Shown piece after piece: positions 10,600-20,617 of a DNA stretch of 64,000 nt. The stretch is from Rhizomys pruinosus (lineage: Eukaryota > Chordata > Mammalia > Rodentia > Spalacidae). The position numbers were made by a program, and so were the translations under genes. The stretch spans positions 4,648,150 to 4,712,149 of the forward strand of contig VZQC01002907.1 in the NCBI GenBank assembly GCA_009823505.1, in the 5' to 3' direction. Under the pieces are notes generated by a model. The model was given only the letters and a program-made list of their open reading frames with translations. It did no database searches and was not told the DNA's origin. How positions within the stretch are numbered: position 1 is the stretch's first letter; every line of letters begins with the position of its first letter.

Positions 10600-10735
10600 T
10601 CTCAGTGCTGGAACTGGAAACACACCACCAAGCCTGTCTTTTTTTTTTTTTTTAATGTAGTTGTAGGAATAGAGTTCAAGTCCTCATATGTACCAGGCAA
10701 GCACTTTCCCAACCGAGCACGAAGTTTGGCAGTAT
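10600..10735 (-). repeat. B4-type (ID plus B1) remnant, antisense
   Basis: 'cagtgctggaactggaaaca' and 'accaggcaagcactttccca' are the ID half read in reverse, separated by a T run. 10,736-10,865 could be a decayed MIR. Confidence 0.6.
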
Positions 10736-10889
10736 TTTTTTGTGAACTATTCTTTCCATTCATAGTTGAAGAATCAAAGCTCACAGAGGGTAACAGACAC
10801 ACGTAGCAATATATAATTAGGAGACTCCAAAGCCTGTGTCACTCCATCACTTCCTGTCCTGAACTGTAGCATTAAAAGACAAACTCAAG

Positions 10890-11035
10890 GCCAAACATGG
10901 TGGTCACACCTTTAACCCCACACATGGGAGGCAGAGGCAAGTGGATCTTTGTGAGATCAAGGCCAGCCTAATCTAAATAGTAGTTCCAGTCCAGGTGGGA
11001 CCACTGGGAAAAAGATAAATAAAAACAACAATAAC
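10890..11035 (+). repeat. diverged B1-type SINE with target duplication
   Basis: 'ccaaacatggtggtcacacc' to 'aaaaacaacaataac', flanked by 'aaagacaaactcaagg' (10,874-10,889) and 'aaagaccaactcaagg' (11,036-11,051). Confidence 0.88.
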
Positions 11036-11280
11036 AAAAGACCAACTCAAGGAACAAGATGGTGGAACAGTCTACTTACCTAAACACTGGCATGCAAGCG
11101 CAAGTGCCTCCTAGACCTCCAGAGATGATGAAGATGGGTGCAGTGGGAGAGGGGCAACAATGGACGAACTGGAGGCCACCTCTAACTGGACAAGTCACAT
11201 CCTGACTGAAGCAGGCTGGTGCCACTCAGCTGCAAATGAATAATGTCACATCGGGCTGTCTTCAGTGTGGTCAGATCTGA

Positions 11281-11492
11281 TTTTTTTTTATTTTATGAGT
11301 GTATTGCCTGCATGTATGTGAGCACACCCATGTCATGCAATTCCCAAAGAGGTCAGAAGAGGGCACCAGAACCCCTGGAACTGGAGTTAACAGATGGTTG
11401 TTAGCCTCCATGTGGGTGTTGGGAACTGAACCACTTCAGTTCTCTGCAAGAGTAGCCAGTGTTCTTAACCACTGAGCCATTTCTCCAGCCCC
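11281..11492 (-). repeat. B3-type SINE, antisense
   Basis: 'gtattgcctgcatgtatgtg' to 'gccatttctccagcccc'. 11,052-11,280 before it is unassigned. Confidence 0.9.
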
Positions 11493-11535
11493 CAGATATG
11501 ATTGTTTTTCATGAAAATTTGGAACTCTGAAATAT

Positions 11536-11696
11536 TTTTCAAGATTTATTTTTATGTGTAGAAGTGTTTTGGTGTCTGTATGCATGCAGTGCCTATGGAG
11601 GCCAGAAGAGGGCGTTGGAGCCACCACGTGGATGCTGGGAACTGAACCCACTATTTATCACTGATCTCTTGACCACTGAGTCATCTCCCCCTGCCC
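11536..11696 (-). repeat. B2-type SINE, antisense, short
   Basis: 'aagatttatttttatgtgta', 'ggaggccagaagagggcgtt' and 'actgagtcatctccccctgc'. Confidence 0.82.
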
Positions 11697-11910
11697 CATG
11701 AAACTTTGTATGAAGTTTCTAGACAACTGATGCTGGATATATCAGGCAGGTAGACCAATACCCTGAACTTAAAAACATGTTCCATCATCTTTGGAAGATT
11801 TCTGCTTATGATTCAGCTAGGGCTTGGTTTGGTTTTTCTGAAGGACAGGTAAGCAAGTTTGAGGAGTAACAGCTCCCCACAGCAGGGAGGGGTCCTGAAA
11901 ATGGGTTGCT

Positions 11911-12066
11911 CTTTTTTTTTTTAAGATTTATTTTTATTTGAGACTGGAGACTCTGGAGCTGCAGTTACAGGCAGTTGTGAGCCATCTGACATGGATGCTA
12001 TGAATTAAACTCAGGTTTATAAGAACAGCAAGCACTCTCAACCACTGAGCCATCTCTCTATCCCTG
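11911..12066 (-). repeat. B2-type SINE with internal deletion, antisense
   Basis: 'ttttttttaagatttatttt' tail and 'accactgagccatctctcta' head, with the central part missing. Confidence 0.8.
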
Positions 12067-13154
12067 GCTGCTTTTTGTTTTCAATATTTGTACTGTATAA
12101 AGGCCCTTGACATCCCCTTCTTCTGGGGTAGGGTGATCAGGAGCAAGAGGATGTAAGACACATGGGATGGAAAGGCACAACCCACTTAAGGAAATCTGAG
12201 CAGTGGTACCATTATATCACAGGACCCTGTGAAGGTACCAGCCTGTTACAGTCTCCACCTGTTAAAGATAAAATCTAATTTTAGATAACGTAGGCAGAAA
12301 GCAGTTGGTTAGGAGGATGGCCAGGGTTTAGGGAACTGGGTGAATAGGGTCGGAGACTTGGTAGAGGCCAAGGTGAGCTGGGTGGCTAGAGCTAGGACTA
12401 AGACTTTGCCACAAACAGCTTGCTATGCCTGCTGGAACCAGAGGTCACAGGGGTTCTAGACTGCACTTCCTTCTAGTTTCTCTAACCCTATGAGTCAAGA
12501 AGTTCCACCTGAGTGACACTTAGTTCCACCATAGTGACACTTTTTGGTGAAGACACTAATAGCTTTGAAGATGGAACCAATCCGAGACCTAGATCCAAAG
12601 GTTGGATCCTCCTGTTGTGAGAATTCCTTCCCCAAAGTCCCAAACGACAAACCAAAGTACCATTCCACCAAAGTTACCCCTGGGGAACCAATGAGTTGAT
12701 TTTTTGGGGGTGACTCCAAAGCACCTGCATTGGAAAGTCTCCTCCCAGAATGGATGATGGCTTTCCAGTGACTGCATAGGTAGAGGCCGCTTCTTTAGCT
12801 TTCCCCCACCTGTGTATGCTAGCACCCCCTAGACTTCCCAGGCTTTGTGTGAATAGAGAAGAACTACATACAGATGGCTGGGAGGAATGGCTAGAATCTC
12901 ATGTGAGGGTCCTATGACCCTCCCCTCCCTCTCCTATGAGGGAAAGTCAGCAGTTCACAGGCCTTATCATGACGGACACTCACAAGAAGATGCAGTGGAT
13001 CTCATGAGGATGGAAGCTGTTTTACTCAGAGGACAACACTTTCAACCACATGAATGAGTGCAGGTGCTGGAGCCCTTCTATTCATACAGGTACTGGTGCA
13101 GTTCACAGCTCACAGTTCACAGCTCACACTGGGCCTTGAGAGCCTCTGGTCTGT
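12067..13154. other. unassigned sequence of about 1.1 kb
   Basis: No SINE recognised. At 12,490-12,545 the phrase 'gttccaccNNagtgacact' is repeated in tandem. Two overlapping minus-strand frames (12,495-12,825) show no known domain. It could be an older repeat that I do not recognise. Confidence 0.4.
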
Positions 13155-13393
13155 TTTTCCCTCCCTTCTCTTCTTCTCTTTTCTCTTTTCTTCTTTTCTT
13201 TTCTTGTCCTCATCTTCCTCCTGTTCCTACTCCTGTTCCTTTTCCCGTTCCTCCTCCTCCTCTTCCTCTTCCTCCTCCTCTTCTTCCTCTTCCTTTTCCT
13301 CCTCCTCCTCTGCCTCTTCTTCTTTCCTCCTCCTTCTCCTCTTCCTCTTCTTCTTCCTCTTTCTCCCTCTCTTTCTTTCCTTGTCTTTTATTT
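13155..13393. repeat. polypyrimidine TTC/TCC low-complexity tract
   Basis: About 240 bases of almost pure C and T on the plus strand; it produces Ser- or Phe/Leu-rich spurious frames. The segment just after it, 13,396-13,440, reads like a short MIR fragment ('atggagaaactgaggcttag'). Confidence 0.95.
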
Positions 13394-13448
13394 TCAGAAT
13401 GGAGAAACTGAGGCTTAGAAAAAAGGGAATCCAGATCTTCTAATCCAA

Positions 13449-13476
13449 GGTTTTGCTTTGCTTTGCTTTGCTCTGT
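13449..13476. repeat. (TTTGC)n microsatellite
   Basis: Four to five pentamer units abutting a B1. Confidence 0.88.
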
Positions 13477-13627
13477 TTGACACTGGATTTAACTATTTAG
13501 CCCAGGCTAGTCTGGAACTTATGCCCTTCCTACCTGTGTAGATCAGGCTGGCCTTGAACTTACAGTGATCCCTCTGGCACTGTTTCCTCAGTGCTGTGAT
13601 TACAGGCCTGGGCCATAACACCAGGCT
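13477..13627 (-). repeat. old B1-like SINE, antisense
   Basis: 'tagcccaggctagtctggaa' and 'gatcaggctggccttgaact' through 'aacaccaggct'. Confidence 0.8.
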
Positions 13628-13672
13628 CTGGTCCAGAATTTTTGTCTAAACTTCAAAGTACTTCAGGACTTG

Positions 13673-13868
13673 AGATGGAGAGATGGCTCAGTGGTTAAGA
13701 ACACTGGCTGCTCTCAGTACCCACATGGCAGTTAACAACGGTCTGTAACTCCAATTCCAGGGCATCTGATCCTTCTCTGACCTGTGTGAGCATTGTATGA
13801 CACAGGTGCACTTACATACATGCAGGCAACATACTCATACACAAGAAATAAATAAATAATTTTAAAGT
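13673..13868 (+). repeat. B3-type SINE with small internal deletion
   Basis: 'gatggagagatggctcagtg' head, missing part of the B-box region, tail 'aaataaataaataatttt'. Confidence 0.88.
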
Positions 13869-14044
13869 GATCAGGACTCATGAGAGGGGGGGAGCAATGG
13901 GAAGGATGGAGCCAGAGGACACTTAGATGGAGATGGAGAAACATCTAAAAGATGGCGACAGCTAGATGAGCCCTGGCGGTAGGCCACAGAGAGACATGAA
14001 AATGAGTAATAACATGAAAGTACTAATATGAAAGCTATAGCTTT

Positions 14045-14328
14045 GCCAGGCATGGTAGTAAATGTCTTTAGTCCCAAAGCTGGGCGTGGTGGTACATGCC
14101 TCTAATCCTAGCACTTGGGAGGCAGAGGCAGGCGGATCTTTGCGAGTTCAGGGCCAGCCTGGTCTACAGAGCGAATTCCAGGACAGCTGGGGCTATAGGG
14201 AGACCCTGTCTCAAAAAGACCAAGAAAAAAAAATGTCTTTAGTCCCAGCACGCAGGAGGCAGATCTCTGTGAGTTCCAGCCCAGCCTGTTCTATGGCTAC
14301 AGGGAGACACTGTCTCTAAAAAAAAAAA
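14045..14328 (+). repeat. B1 inserted into B1
   Basis: Outer B1 at 14,045-14,076 and 14,231-14,328, flanked by 'gctatagcttt' (14,034-14,044) and 'gctataacttt' (14,329-14,339). Inner, better preserved B1 at 14,077-14,230, flanked by 'aaatgtctttagtccca' (14,060-14,076 and 14,231-14,247). Both are sense. Confidence 0.93.
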
Positions 14329-14407
14329 GCTATAACTTTGGTGGGTATGTAGAACTTGAGGCCCTCAATATTGATTCAACCAATATTGAATCAAAACCTC
14401 TTTTAAA

Positions 14408-14760
14408 GAGGTTGGGAAATGGCTTAGTGGGTAAGAATACTTATTAATGCTTGTTGTGTAAGCAAGAAGAGCTCAGATTTGAACTGATGTTAAAGCTGGG
14501 TGTGATTGTATGTGCCCTGTAACCCCAGAGTTGGAGTGCAGAGCCATGTAGATCTCAGCTGCCAGTCTGCTTAGCCAAAGTGGGGAGCTTCAGGTTCAGT
14601 GAGAGACCTTGCCTCAAAAAATAGGGGAGAGAGTGGTTGAGGAATACACCTGATGTCTTCTGCTGGTCTCCATGTGGGCATGTGAACTCACATACATACT
14701 TGTACACAATACAATACACACCACACACACACACACACAGACACACAGACGCAGACACCC
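14408..14760 (+). repeat. RSINE1/B4-type SINE with (CA)n tail
   Basis: ID-like head ('gaaatggcttagtgggtaag'), B1-like middle, then 'caggttcagtgagagacctt' and 'tggttgaggaatacacctga', ending in a CA microsatellite at 14,720-14,757. This order is diagnostic of RSINE1/B4. Confidence 0.82.
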
Positions 14761-14770
14761 TACCTTTTAG

Positions 14771-14915
14771 GGTTGAGAGTAGTGGCACATGCCTATAATC
14801 CCAGTACTTGGGAGGCAGAGGGAGTTCAAGGCCAGCCTGATGTACACAGTGAGTTCCAGACCAGCAGGGCTACAAAGGGAGACCCTATCTCGACAAAACA
14901 GAAGAAAAACAAGAC
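14771..14915 (+). repeat. B1 SINE
   Basis: 'agtagtggcacatgcctata' through 'gagaccctatctcgacaaaa'. 14,921-15,153 after it is unassigned. Confidence 0.88.
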
Positions 14916-15153
14916 ACTCTGCCTATTGCTAAGACCTCCAGGTGGCTGACAGCACATTCAAGTTTGAGAAACAATACTCTGGTCAAGGCATGGGGTGGGA
15001 TGGGATGAAACAATGCAAACATCTTCCAAACCTAGAGTTTAAAGAACAGTTAGTTTTAGCTCATAAAACAGGTGACACTCTCACAGATCATGTTCACTTT
15101 GTAAGTAAGCTTTATAATTTATACGTCAAGATTTTTCTCAAAAATCACCTCAT

Positions 15154-15375
15154 TGGGGCTGGGAGAGGGTTCAGCCAGTAAGTGCTTGTTGTACAGCATG
15201 AGGACCTGAGTTTGTATCCTCAGCACCCATGGGGGCGTGCTGGGGAACAAAGGCTATGCGCAGTAGCACATGACTATAATTCCACTGATGGGGAATGGAG
15301 ACCAGAGAACCCCGGGGCTCACTAACCAGCTGGTCCGGCTGAATTGGCAAGACCCAGGTTTGGTGAGAAACCTGT
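15154..15375 (+). repeat. RSINE1/B4-type SINE
   Basis: 'ggggctgggagagggttcag', 'gaggacctgagtttgtatcc' and the B1-like middle. The 3' part is lost. Confidence 0.72.
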
Positions 15376-15462
15376 GTCGGTTTTAATGAGAAATGTTCCC
15401 CATAGACTCATGTACTTAAACACTTGGTCACCTGTTGGTAGCACTGTCTAGGGGAGTGTCAC

Positions 15463-15590
15463 AGTTAGCTTCAGTTGTCAGCTTGGCACAGACCTGGAAT
15501 CACCTGGGCAGGTGATTCTTGCCTCAATTGAGGAATTTCCTCCATCAGATTGGCCTGTGGGTCTGTCTGTGTAGCAGTCTCTTGATTGTT
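15463..15590 (+). mobile_element. LTR fragment of the 'tgtcaacttgaca' rodent family
   Basis: 'cagttgtcagcttggcacag', 'gcctcaattgaggaattt' and 'tcttgattgttgat' match the complete LTRs at 31,967 and 34,483. Truncated by a B1 fragment at 15,594-15,632. Confidence 0.75.
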
Positions 15591-15633
15591 GATCCTCCTG
15601 TCTCTGCCTCCCCAGTGCTAAGATTATAGACTT

Positions 15634-16192
15634 GGAAGATCAAGATGGCTGTCCCCGGACAGCAGGCATGGCCTGAGCAGCTGATGCAAAGTTGAGGGAG
15701 GGGAACCTAAGGGCCCTGTGAGTGTTGGGAAGCACCATAGGTGGTCCGAGGGGATTTGGATCCTTGGCGACTGCAGTTTGGAGCTTGCCCCAGGGCATTG
15801 GGAGACAGTAGAGACAACCCCAGCATGGGCTGGGCCTCCCTCCCACTGGACCCAGGTACAGACCTTGGCGATGGCCCTGGAGGGCTGGTGCGTGGTTCTG
15901 TGAGTGCATCTCTCCCTGTGGGAGACTGGGGCTTGCCTCACTTTGGGGAGCCCCCTCTGCACAGCAGCAGAGGTATTGTAATCTTCCCTCCCACAAGGCC
16001 TGGAGTGCCTGGGGCCCTCATGGTGCAGGTTCCAAAGACCTGAGAGGTTCAGAACCCTGAGAGGTTCTGGCCGAATTAAGTGTTGCACAGCTCCAGCCCT
16101 GGGGGAGCTATTTACTGGCTCAGTGTGGGGTGCTGTTCTGTCCAGTAGTAGGCTAGAGGTGAGATCTTGAAGACTAAGTTAACCACAACTGT
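15634..16192 (+). mobile_element. L1 5' untranslated leader
   Basis: GC-rich segment starting near 'gatcaagatggctgtccccg' and running into the L1 ORF1 start. Its position, composition and the 'aagatggctg' beginning resemble the 5' leaders of full-length L1s, where the promoter sits. Assignment rests mainly on adjacency to ORF1. Its only long frames are non-specific. Confidence 0.6.
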
Positions 16193-16441
16193 ATGCCAAA
16201 TAAGAAGACCCAAAACACCTGAAGAATACAAGCAAAGTCAGTCTTCAACTCAACAAAGAAACATCTGAGCTTCACACTAGAATCACAAAAGAACCCCAAA
16301 TGCCAAAAGCACAACAAAAAAAATAATAACATGAAAAACCCAAATGATAAGTTTCCACCAATACTACTGGTCCTATTGAAGAGTCCTACAGTGAGGATTC
16401 CCTAGATGTAACTCAGGATAGATCTTAAAAGAACTATTATA

Positions 16442-16683
16442 GGGGCTGGAGAGATGGCCTAGCGGTTAAGAGCGCCGACCGCTCTTACAGAGGACCCGGG
16501 TTCGATCCCCAGCACTCACATGGCGGCTGAGAACCATCTGAAACTCCATTTCCAGGAGAACTCCAGTTCCAGGGGAATCCGACACCCTCTTCTGACCTCT
16601 GCGGCATTGCACGACACGGGTGCACAAACCTACACGCAGACAGTACACTCATACACATACAAAAATAAATAAAATGAAAAAAA
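16442..16683 (+). repeat. young B2-type SINE (long form) in L1 ORF1
   Basis: Sense copy with intact-looking Pol III boxes: A box 'tggcctagcgg' at 16,455-16,465 and B box 'ggttcgatccc' at 16,499-16,509. The doubled block reads 'aactccatttccaggaga' then 'aactccagttccagggga'. The target 15-mer 'aaaagaactattata' lies on both sides (16,427-16,441; 16,684-16,698). Confidence 0.95.
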
Positions 16684-16698
16684 AAAAGAACTATTATA

Positions 16699-16938
16699 GG
16701 GGTTGGAGAGATAGCCTAGCGGTTAAGAGCACCGACTGCTCTTGCAGAGGACCCGGGTTCGATCCCCAGCACCCACGTGGCGGCTAAGAACCGTCTGTAA
16801 CTCCAATTCCAGGAGAACTCCAGTTCCACGGGCATCTGAGACCTTCTTCTGACCTCCGTGGCATTGCACGACACGGGTGCACAAACCTACATGCAGACAG
16901 TACATTCATACACATAAAAAAAAAAAAAAAAGGAAAAA
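16699..16938 (+). repeat. second young B2-type SINE at the same target
   Basis: Again long form, sense, flanked by a further copy of 'aaaagaactattata' (16,939-16,953). It differs from its neighbour by scattered substitutions, so it is an independent insertion or a diverged tandem copy. Confidence 0.94.
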
Positions 16939-17518
16939 AAAAGAACTATTATAAACATGATCAAAGAAATCAAAGAATTGAAAGAATTTAAAGAACACAC
17001 ATACAAAGAAATGAAAGACCTAAAAGAAGATAGGGATAAATTAAAAGAAGATAATGATAAACTGTGGAATGAAATCACAAAAGATCTAGAAACACTGAAG
17101 AAAACTCAAGCTGAAATGAAAAAGGAAGTGAAACACTCCTCGAACCATTGGGACAGAATGGGAGAAAGCCTCAATATCAGAAAGGATGAAGTAGAAAATA
17201 GAATGTGAAGACTAGAGGACAACATGGAAGAACTGGATCCATCGAGCAAAGATTATGAAAAATTTTAAAAAACACACAATAATGGAATAACTGGGAACTG
17301 TGGGGCACTATGAAAAGACCAAACCTATGCATCATAGGTATAGAAGAGGAAGAAGATTCACAGGATAACAATATCGCTCAGATCTTCAACAGAATTGTAG
17401 AAGAAAATTTTCCCAAATAAAAGAAAGAGATACCCATACAAATACAAGAAGCATATAGAACACCAAGTAGACAGAACCAGAAAAGATATTCCCTATGCCA
17501 TATCAAGTAAAAACACCA

Positions 17519-17718
17519 GCCAGGCATGGTGGTGAACACCTGTAATCCCAGCACTTGGGAGGCAGAGGCAGACGGACCTCTGAGGCCAGCCTGGTCTAGA
17601 TAGTGAGTTCCAGGACAGCTGGGGCTACAGGGAGACCCTGTCTCAAAAAGACCAACCAACCAACCAACCAACCAACCAAACAAACAAACAAACAAACAAA
17701 TGAACAAACAAACAAACA
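17519..17718 (+). repeat. B1 SINE with (AACC)n(AAAC)n tail
   Basis: 'gccaggcatggtggtgaaca' to 'gtctcaaaaagacc', then a simple-repeat tail at 17,651-17,718. It sits inside L1 ORF1 and is repeated, with errors, at about 21,518-21,722. Confidence 0.93.
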
Positions 17719-18137
17719 CTAGATGTTCAAAACAAAGAGAGGATACTGAGGGGGGCAAAAGAAAAACAAGTCACTTCTAAGGGAAAACCTTTCAGAATTG
17801 CAGCTGATTTTTCATTGCAAACAATGAAAGCCAGAAGAGCTTGGTCTAAAGTATTCCTAGTTCTAAATGACTACAGATGTCAACCCAAAATACTTTATCC
17901 AGCAAAAATGTCTGGATAGGAGAAAGGAAAATGTTTCATGACATAAATAAGCTGAAAGAATTCTTGTCCAGAAAACCATCCCTCCAGAGACTATTTGAAG
18001 CAATACAAAGAGCAGAAGGTAGAAAAAACTATAACCATCCAGCAACAGAAAATACTTAATGAAACTACTATTATGGAAATAAAACCCTAGGGCAAGAATG
18101 CACCAGAAACCAAAATGATTGGAAGTAATATAAATCT

Positions 18138-19146
18138 TGGGTGGTGTGGCTGTGTGCCACATGCTTTGTAGATGGTGTTTTGAAATCAGGAAGGTAAACT
18201 GAGGAGGGAGCAGCGACAAAGACATTTGAATCCATCTCCTGGACCATCATCCCACCAGGCCCTGACAGGAAAAGTCACTACAGCACCCAGCAGGGCCAAG
18301 TCAGCAAAAGAGGAGGAGATCCTGGATGATGACGCTGATGACGGTGATGACGATGATGTCGCCGATGATGATGATGATGAGGATGATGAGGATGATAAGG
18401 ATGATGACGATGACGCAGATGATGGTGATGATGATGACGATGATGACGATGATGCCAATGATGCCAATGATGCCAGCGATTGACAATGATGATTCTGACA
18501 ATGACAGCGGTTATTATAATTATGGTGGCAATTATGATGGTAATTATAATGGCAGTTATGATGGCAATTATAATAATTATGATGGCGATTATAATGGAGA
18601 TTATGATGATGACAAAGGTGATGACAATGATTATGATGATTATGAAGAGGAGGAAGAAGAGGAGGTGTCATTCCCGAGTACCAGCAGCTCAGGTGACTGC
18701 ACTCGTGAATCACAGGAGACCACAGGATTGGAGCAACCAGGATTTGCTTGCGCCTCTGTAGTGAGTCCTTTGTGTGATTCTCAGCCTTTAGACCTGGAGC
18801 AGATCTGCCTCGATTCAGAGCTTCCCTGGGCTGTTACACCCCTCCGGATTGAGGAATTCATACAGCTATATGCCTTACCAGGGGATGATGACCCCAAGAG
18901 CTCCATTCGATAAGTATCTCTACCCAGGGTGCCTTGACTGAGGCTGCGTGGCTTGGCATGACTGTCAGAAGGACCTGGGGCACAAAGACTTACGAATGGA
19001 GAAATGCGTCCAGGTACTGCCCACTAGTTGACTGCGGAACTCAGGGATTTACATATCTCAAAAACAAAAATCGCCTGACCCTTCACTTTTTACTGAACTT
19101 TCATTAGTTTGCTTGAATAAAATAAAATAAACTTCAGTATTAAAAA
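18138..19146 (+). pseudogene. processed retrocopy of an unidentified acidic-protein mRNA
   Basis: Flanked by perfect 17-bp duplications 'ggaagtaatataaatct' (18,121-18,137; 19,147-19,163), with 'aataaaataaaataaac' polyadenylation-like signals and a short A tail at the end: hallmarks of L1-mediated mRNA retroposition. No introns. One frame, open from 18,184, gives a Ser/Thr/Lys-containing N part (VTTAPSRAKSAKEEEIL), then a nearly pure Asp tract, and stops at 18,481-18,483. The +1 frame continues as an Asn/Asp/Tyr/Gly repeat (NYDGNYNGSYDGNYN), a Glu run, and a complex C-terminus (LPWAVTPLRIEEFIQLYALP) ending at 18,911-18,913. A frameshift near 18,480 separates the halves. I do not recognise the parent gene. 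Confidence 0.85.
18325..18660. repeat. GAT-type trinucleotide tract inside the retrocopy
   Basis: GAT/GAC repeats (18,325-18,480) grade into AAT/TAT/GGN/GAT codons and then GAG/GAA. Any frame gives biased peptides (Asp, Met or Ile; Ser or His on the minus strand), so frames here are not evidence of coding by themselves. Confidence 0.9.
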
Positions 19147-20375
19147 GGAAGTAATATAAATCTCTCAATAATAACTTTAAATATCAATGGGCTGAATTCT
19201 CCAATTAAGAGACATGGACTAGTAGAATGAATTAAGAAACGAACCCATCTTATTGTCTGCAAGAAACTCATCTCACCTTTAAAGACAGGCATTAGCTCAA
19301 GGTGAAAGGATGGAAAAAAATATTACAGGCAAATGGCACTAAGAAACAAGCAGGAGTTGCCATTCTAATATCAGATAAAATAGACTTCAAACTAAAACCA
19401 ATCAGAAGAGAGAAAGAGGGTCATTTCATTCTTATCAAAGGAACAATTAACCAAGAAGATATCACAATCATTAATTTATACTCACCAAACTCAGGCACAT
19501 CTAACTTCATAAACACAATTTACAGGACTTTAAGGCACAGATTGAGTCTAGTACACTAGTAGTAGGAGACTCCAACACCCCACTGTGTCCATTAGACAGT
19601 CAACTGGGCAAAGAATAAACAGAGAGACATCTGAAGTGAACAATACGATACAGCAAATGGACCTAACAGATGTCTACCAAGTATTCCACCCAAACACCAA
19701 AGAATATACTTTCTATTCAGCATTCCTTCTCCAAATTCGACCACATATTGGATCATGGAACAAATCTCAATGAATACAAAAAAATTGAAATAACTCCATG
19801 TATTCTCTCAAAACATAATGCAATAAAACTTAATATCAACACCAAAAGAAGCCCTAGTAAATAAAGTAACTTATGGAGATTAAACAACACACTCCTGAAT
19901 GAAATATTTAAGAAAGAAATAAAAGCATTCCTGGAATTAAACAAAAAGGACAATGCAACACAACAAAACCTCTGGGACATTTTAAAAGCAGTCCTAAGAG
20001 GGAAATTTATAGCTCTAAGTGCCTACATTAAAAACAAGACAAAACAAAACAAAAAACAGAAAGAGCACAAATAAACGACTTAATGTTGCAACATAAAACA
20101 CTTTAAAAACGATAACAAATGATTCCAAAACCTAAAAGACAAGAAATAACAAAAATCAGTGCAGAGATTAATGAAATAGAAACAAAGAAACAATACAAAG
20201 AATCAATGAATCCAAGAGCCGGTTCTTTGAAAGGATAAATAAGATAGACAGACCCCTAGCCCAACTAACCAAAAGAAAGAAAGAACAACCCTAAATTAAT
20301 AAAATTAGAGATGAAAGGGGAAACACTACAACGGATAATAAAAAGACCCAGAACATTATGTGGGGATACTTAAAA

Positions 20376-20617
20376 AAATTTTTTTTAAATTTATTTCTGT
20401 ATGTGTATGAATATACTGTCTGCATGCAAGTGTGTGCACCCTGTGTCTGGCAATGCCACAGAGGTCAAAAGAGGGTGTCAGATTCCCCTGGAACTGGAGT
20501 TCTCCTGGAATTGGAGTTTCAGACGGTTCTCAGCGCCATGTGGGTGCTGGGGATCGAACCTGGGTCCTCTGTAAGAGCGGTTCGCACTCTTAACCGCTAG
20601 GCCATCTCTCCAGCCCC
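20376..20617 (-). repeat. young B2-type SINE in L1 ORF2, antisense
   Basis: Long form with 'aactggagttctcctggaattggagtt'; ends 'ccatctctccagcccc'. It splits the ORF2 text between 'acttaaaaa' and 'aaatttatactctac'. Confidence 0.93.

Larger units (their letters stand above)
16193..18059 (+). pseudogene. L1 ORF1 (RNA-binding protein), broken
   Basis: ORF1p binds L1 RNA as a trimer and is needed for retrotransposition. The reading starts at ATG 16,193 (MPNKKTQNT then stop). A Lys/Glu-rich coiled-coil follows at 16,957-17,205, an RRM-like part around 17,310-17,420 (IGIEEEEDSQD), and a C-terminal domain at 17,735-18,059 containing ILRGAKEKQVTSKGKPFRI and CQPKILYPAKMS. Many stops and frameshifts separate these blocks. 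Two B2-type SINEs (16,442-16,683; 16,699-16,938) and a B1 (17,519-17,718) interrupt it. The stop TAA is at 18,057-18,059, 55 bp before the ORF2 ATG. Clearly non-functional. Confidence 0.88.

Noticed and set aside
13054..13443. Ser-rich and Pro/Leu-rich frames of 117-129 codons
   Set aside because: Produced by the polypyrimidine tract, in more than one frame at once.
15640..16088. Overlapping minus frames of 118 and 154 codons
   Set aside because: GC-rich L1 leader; open frames on both strands with no domain, as expected by composition.
18186..18713. 175-codon His/Asn/Ser-rich minus frame
   Set aside because: Antisense reading of the GAT/AAT repeat; the plus strand carries the retrocopy signals (A tail, AATAAA).
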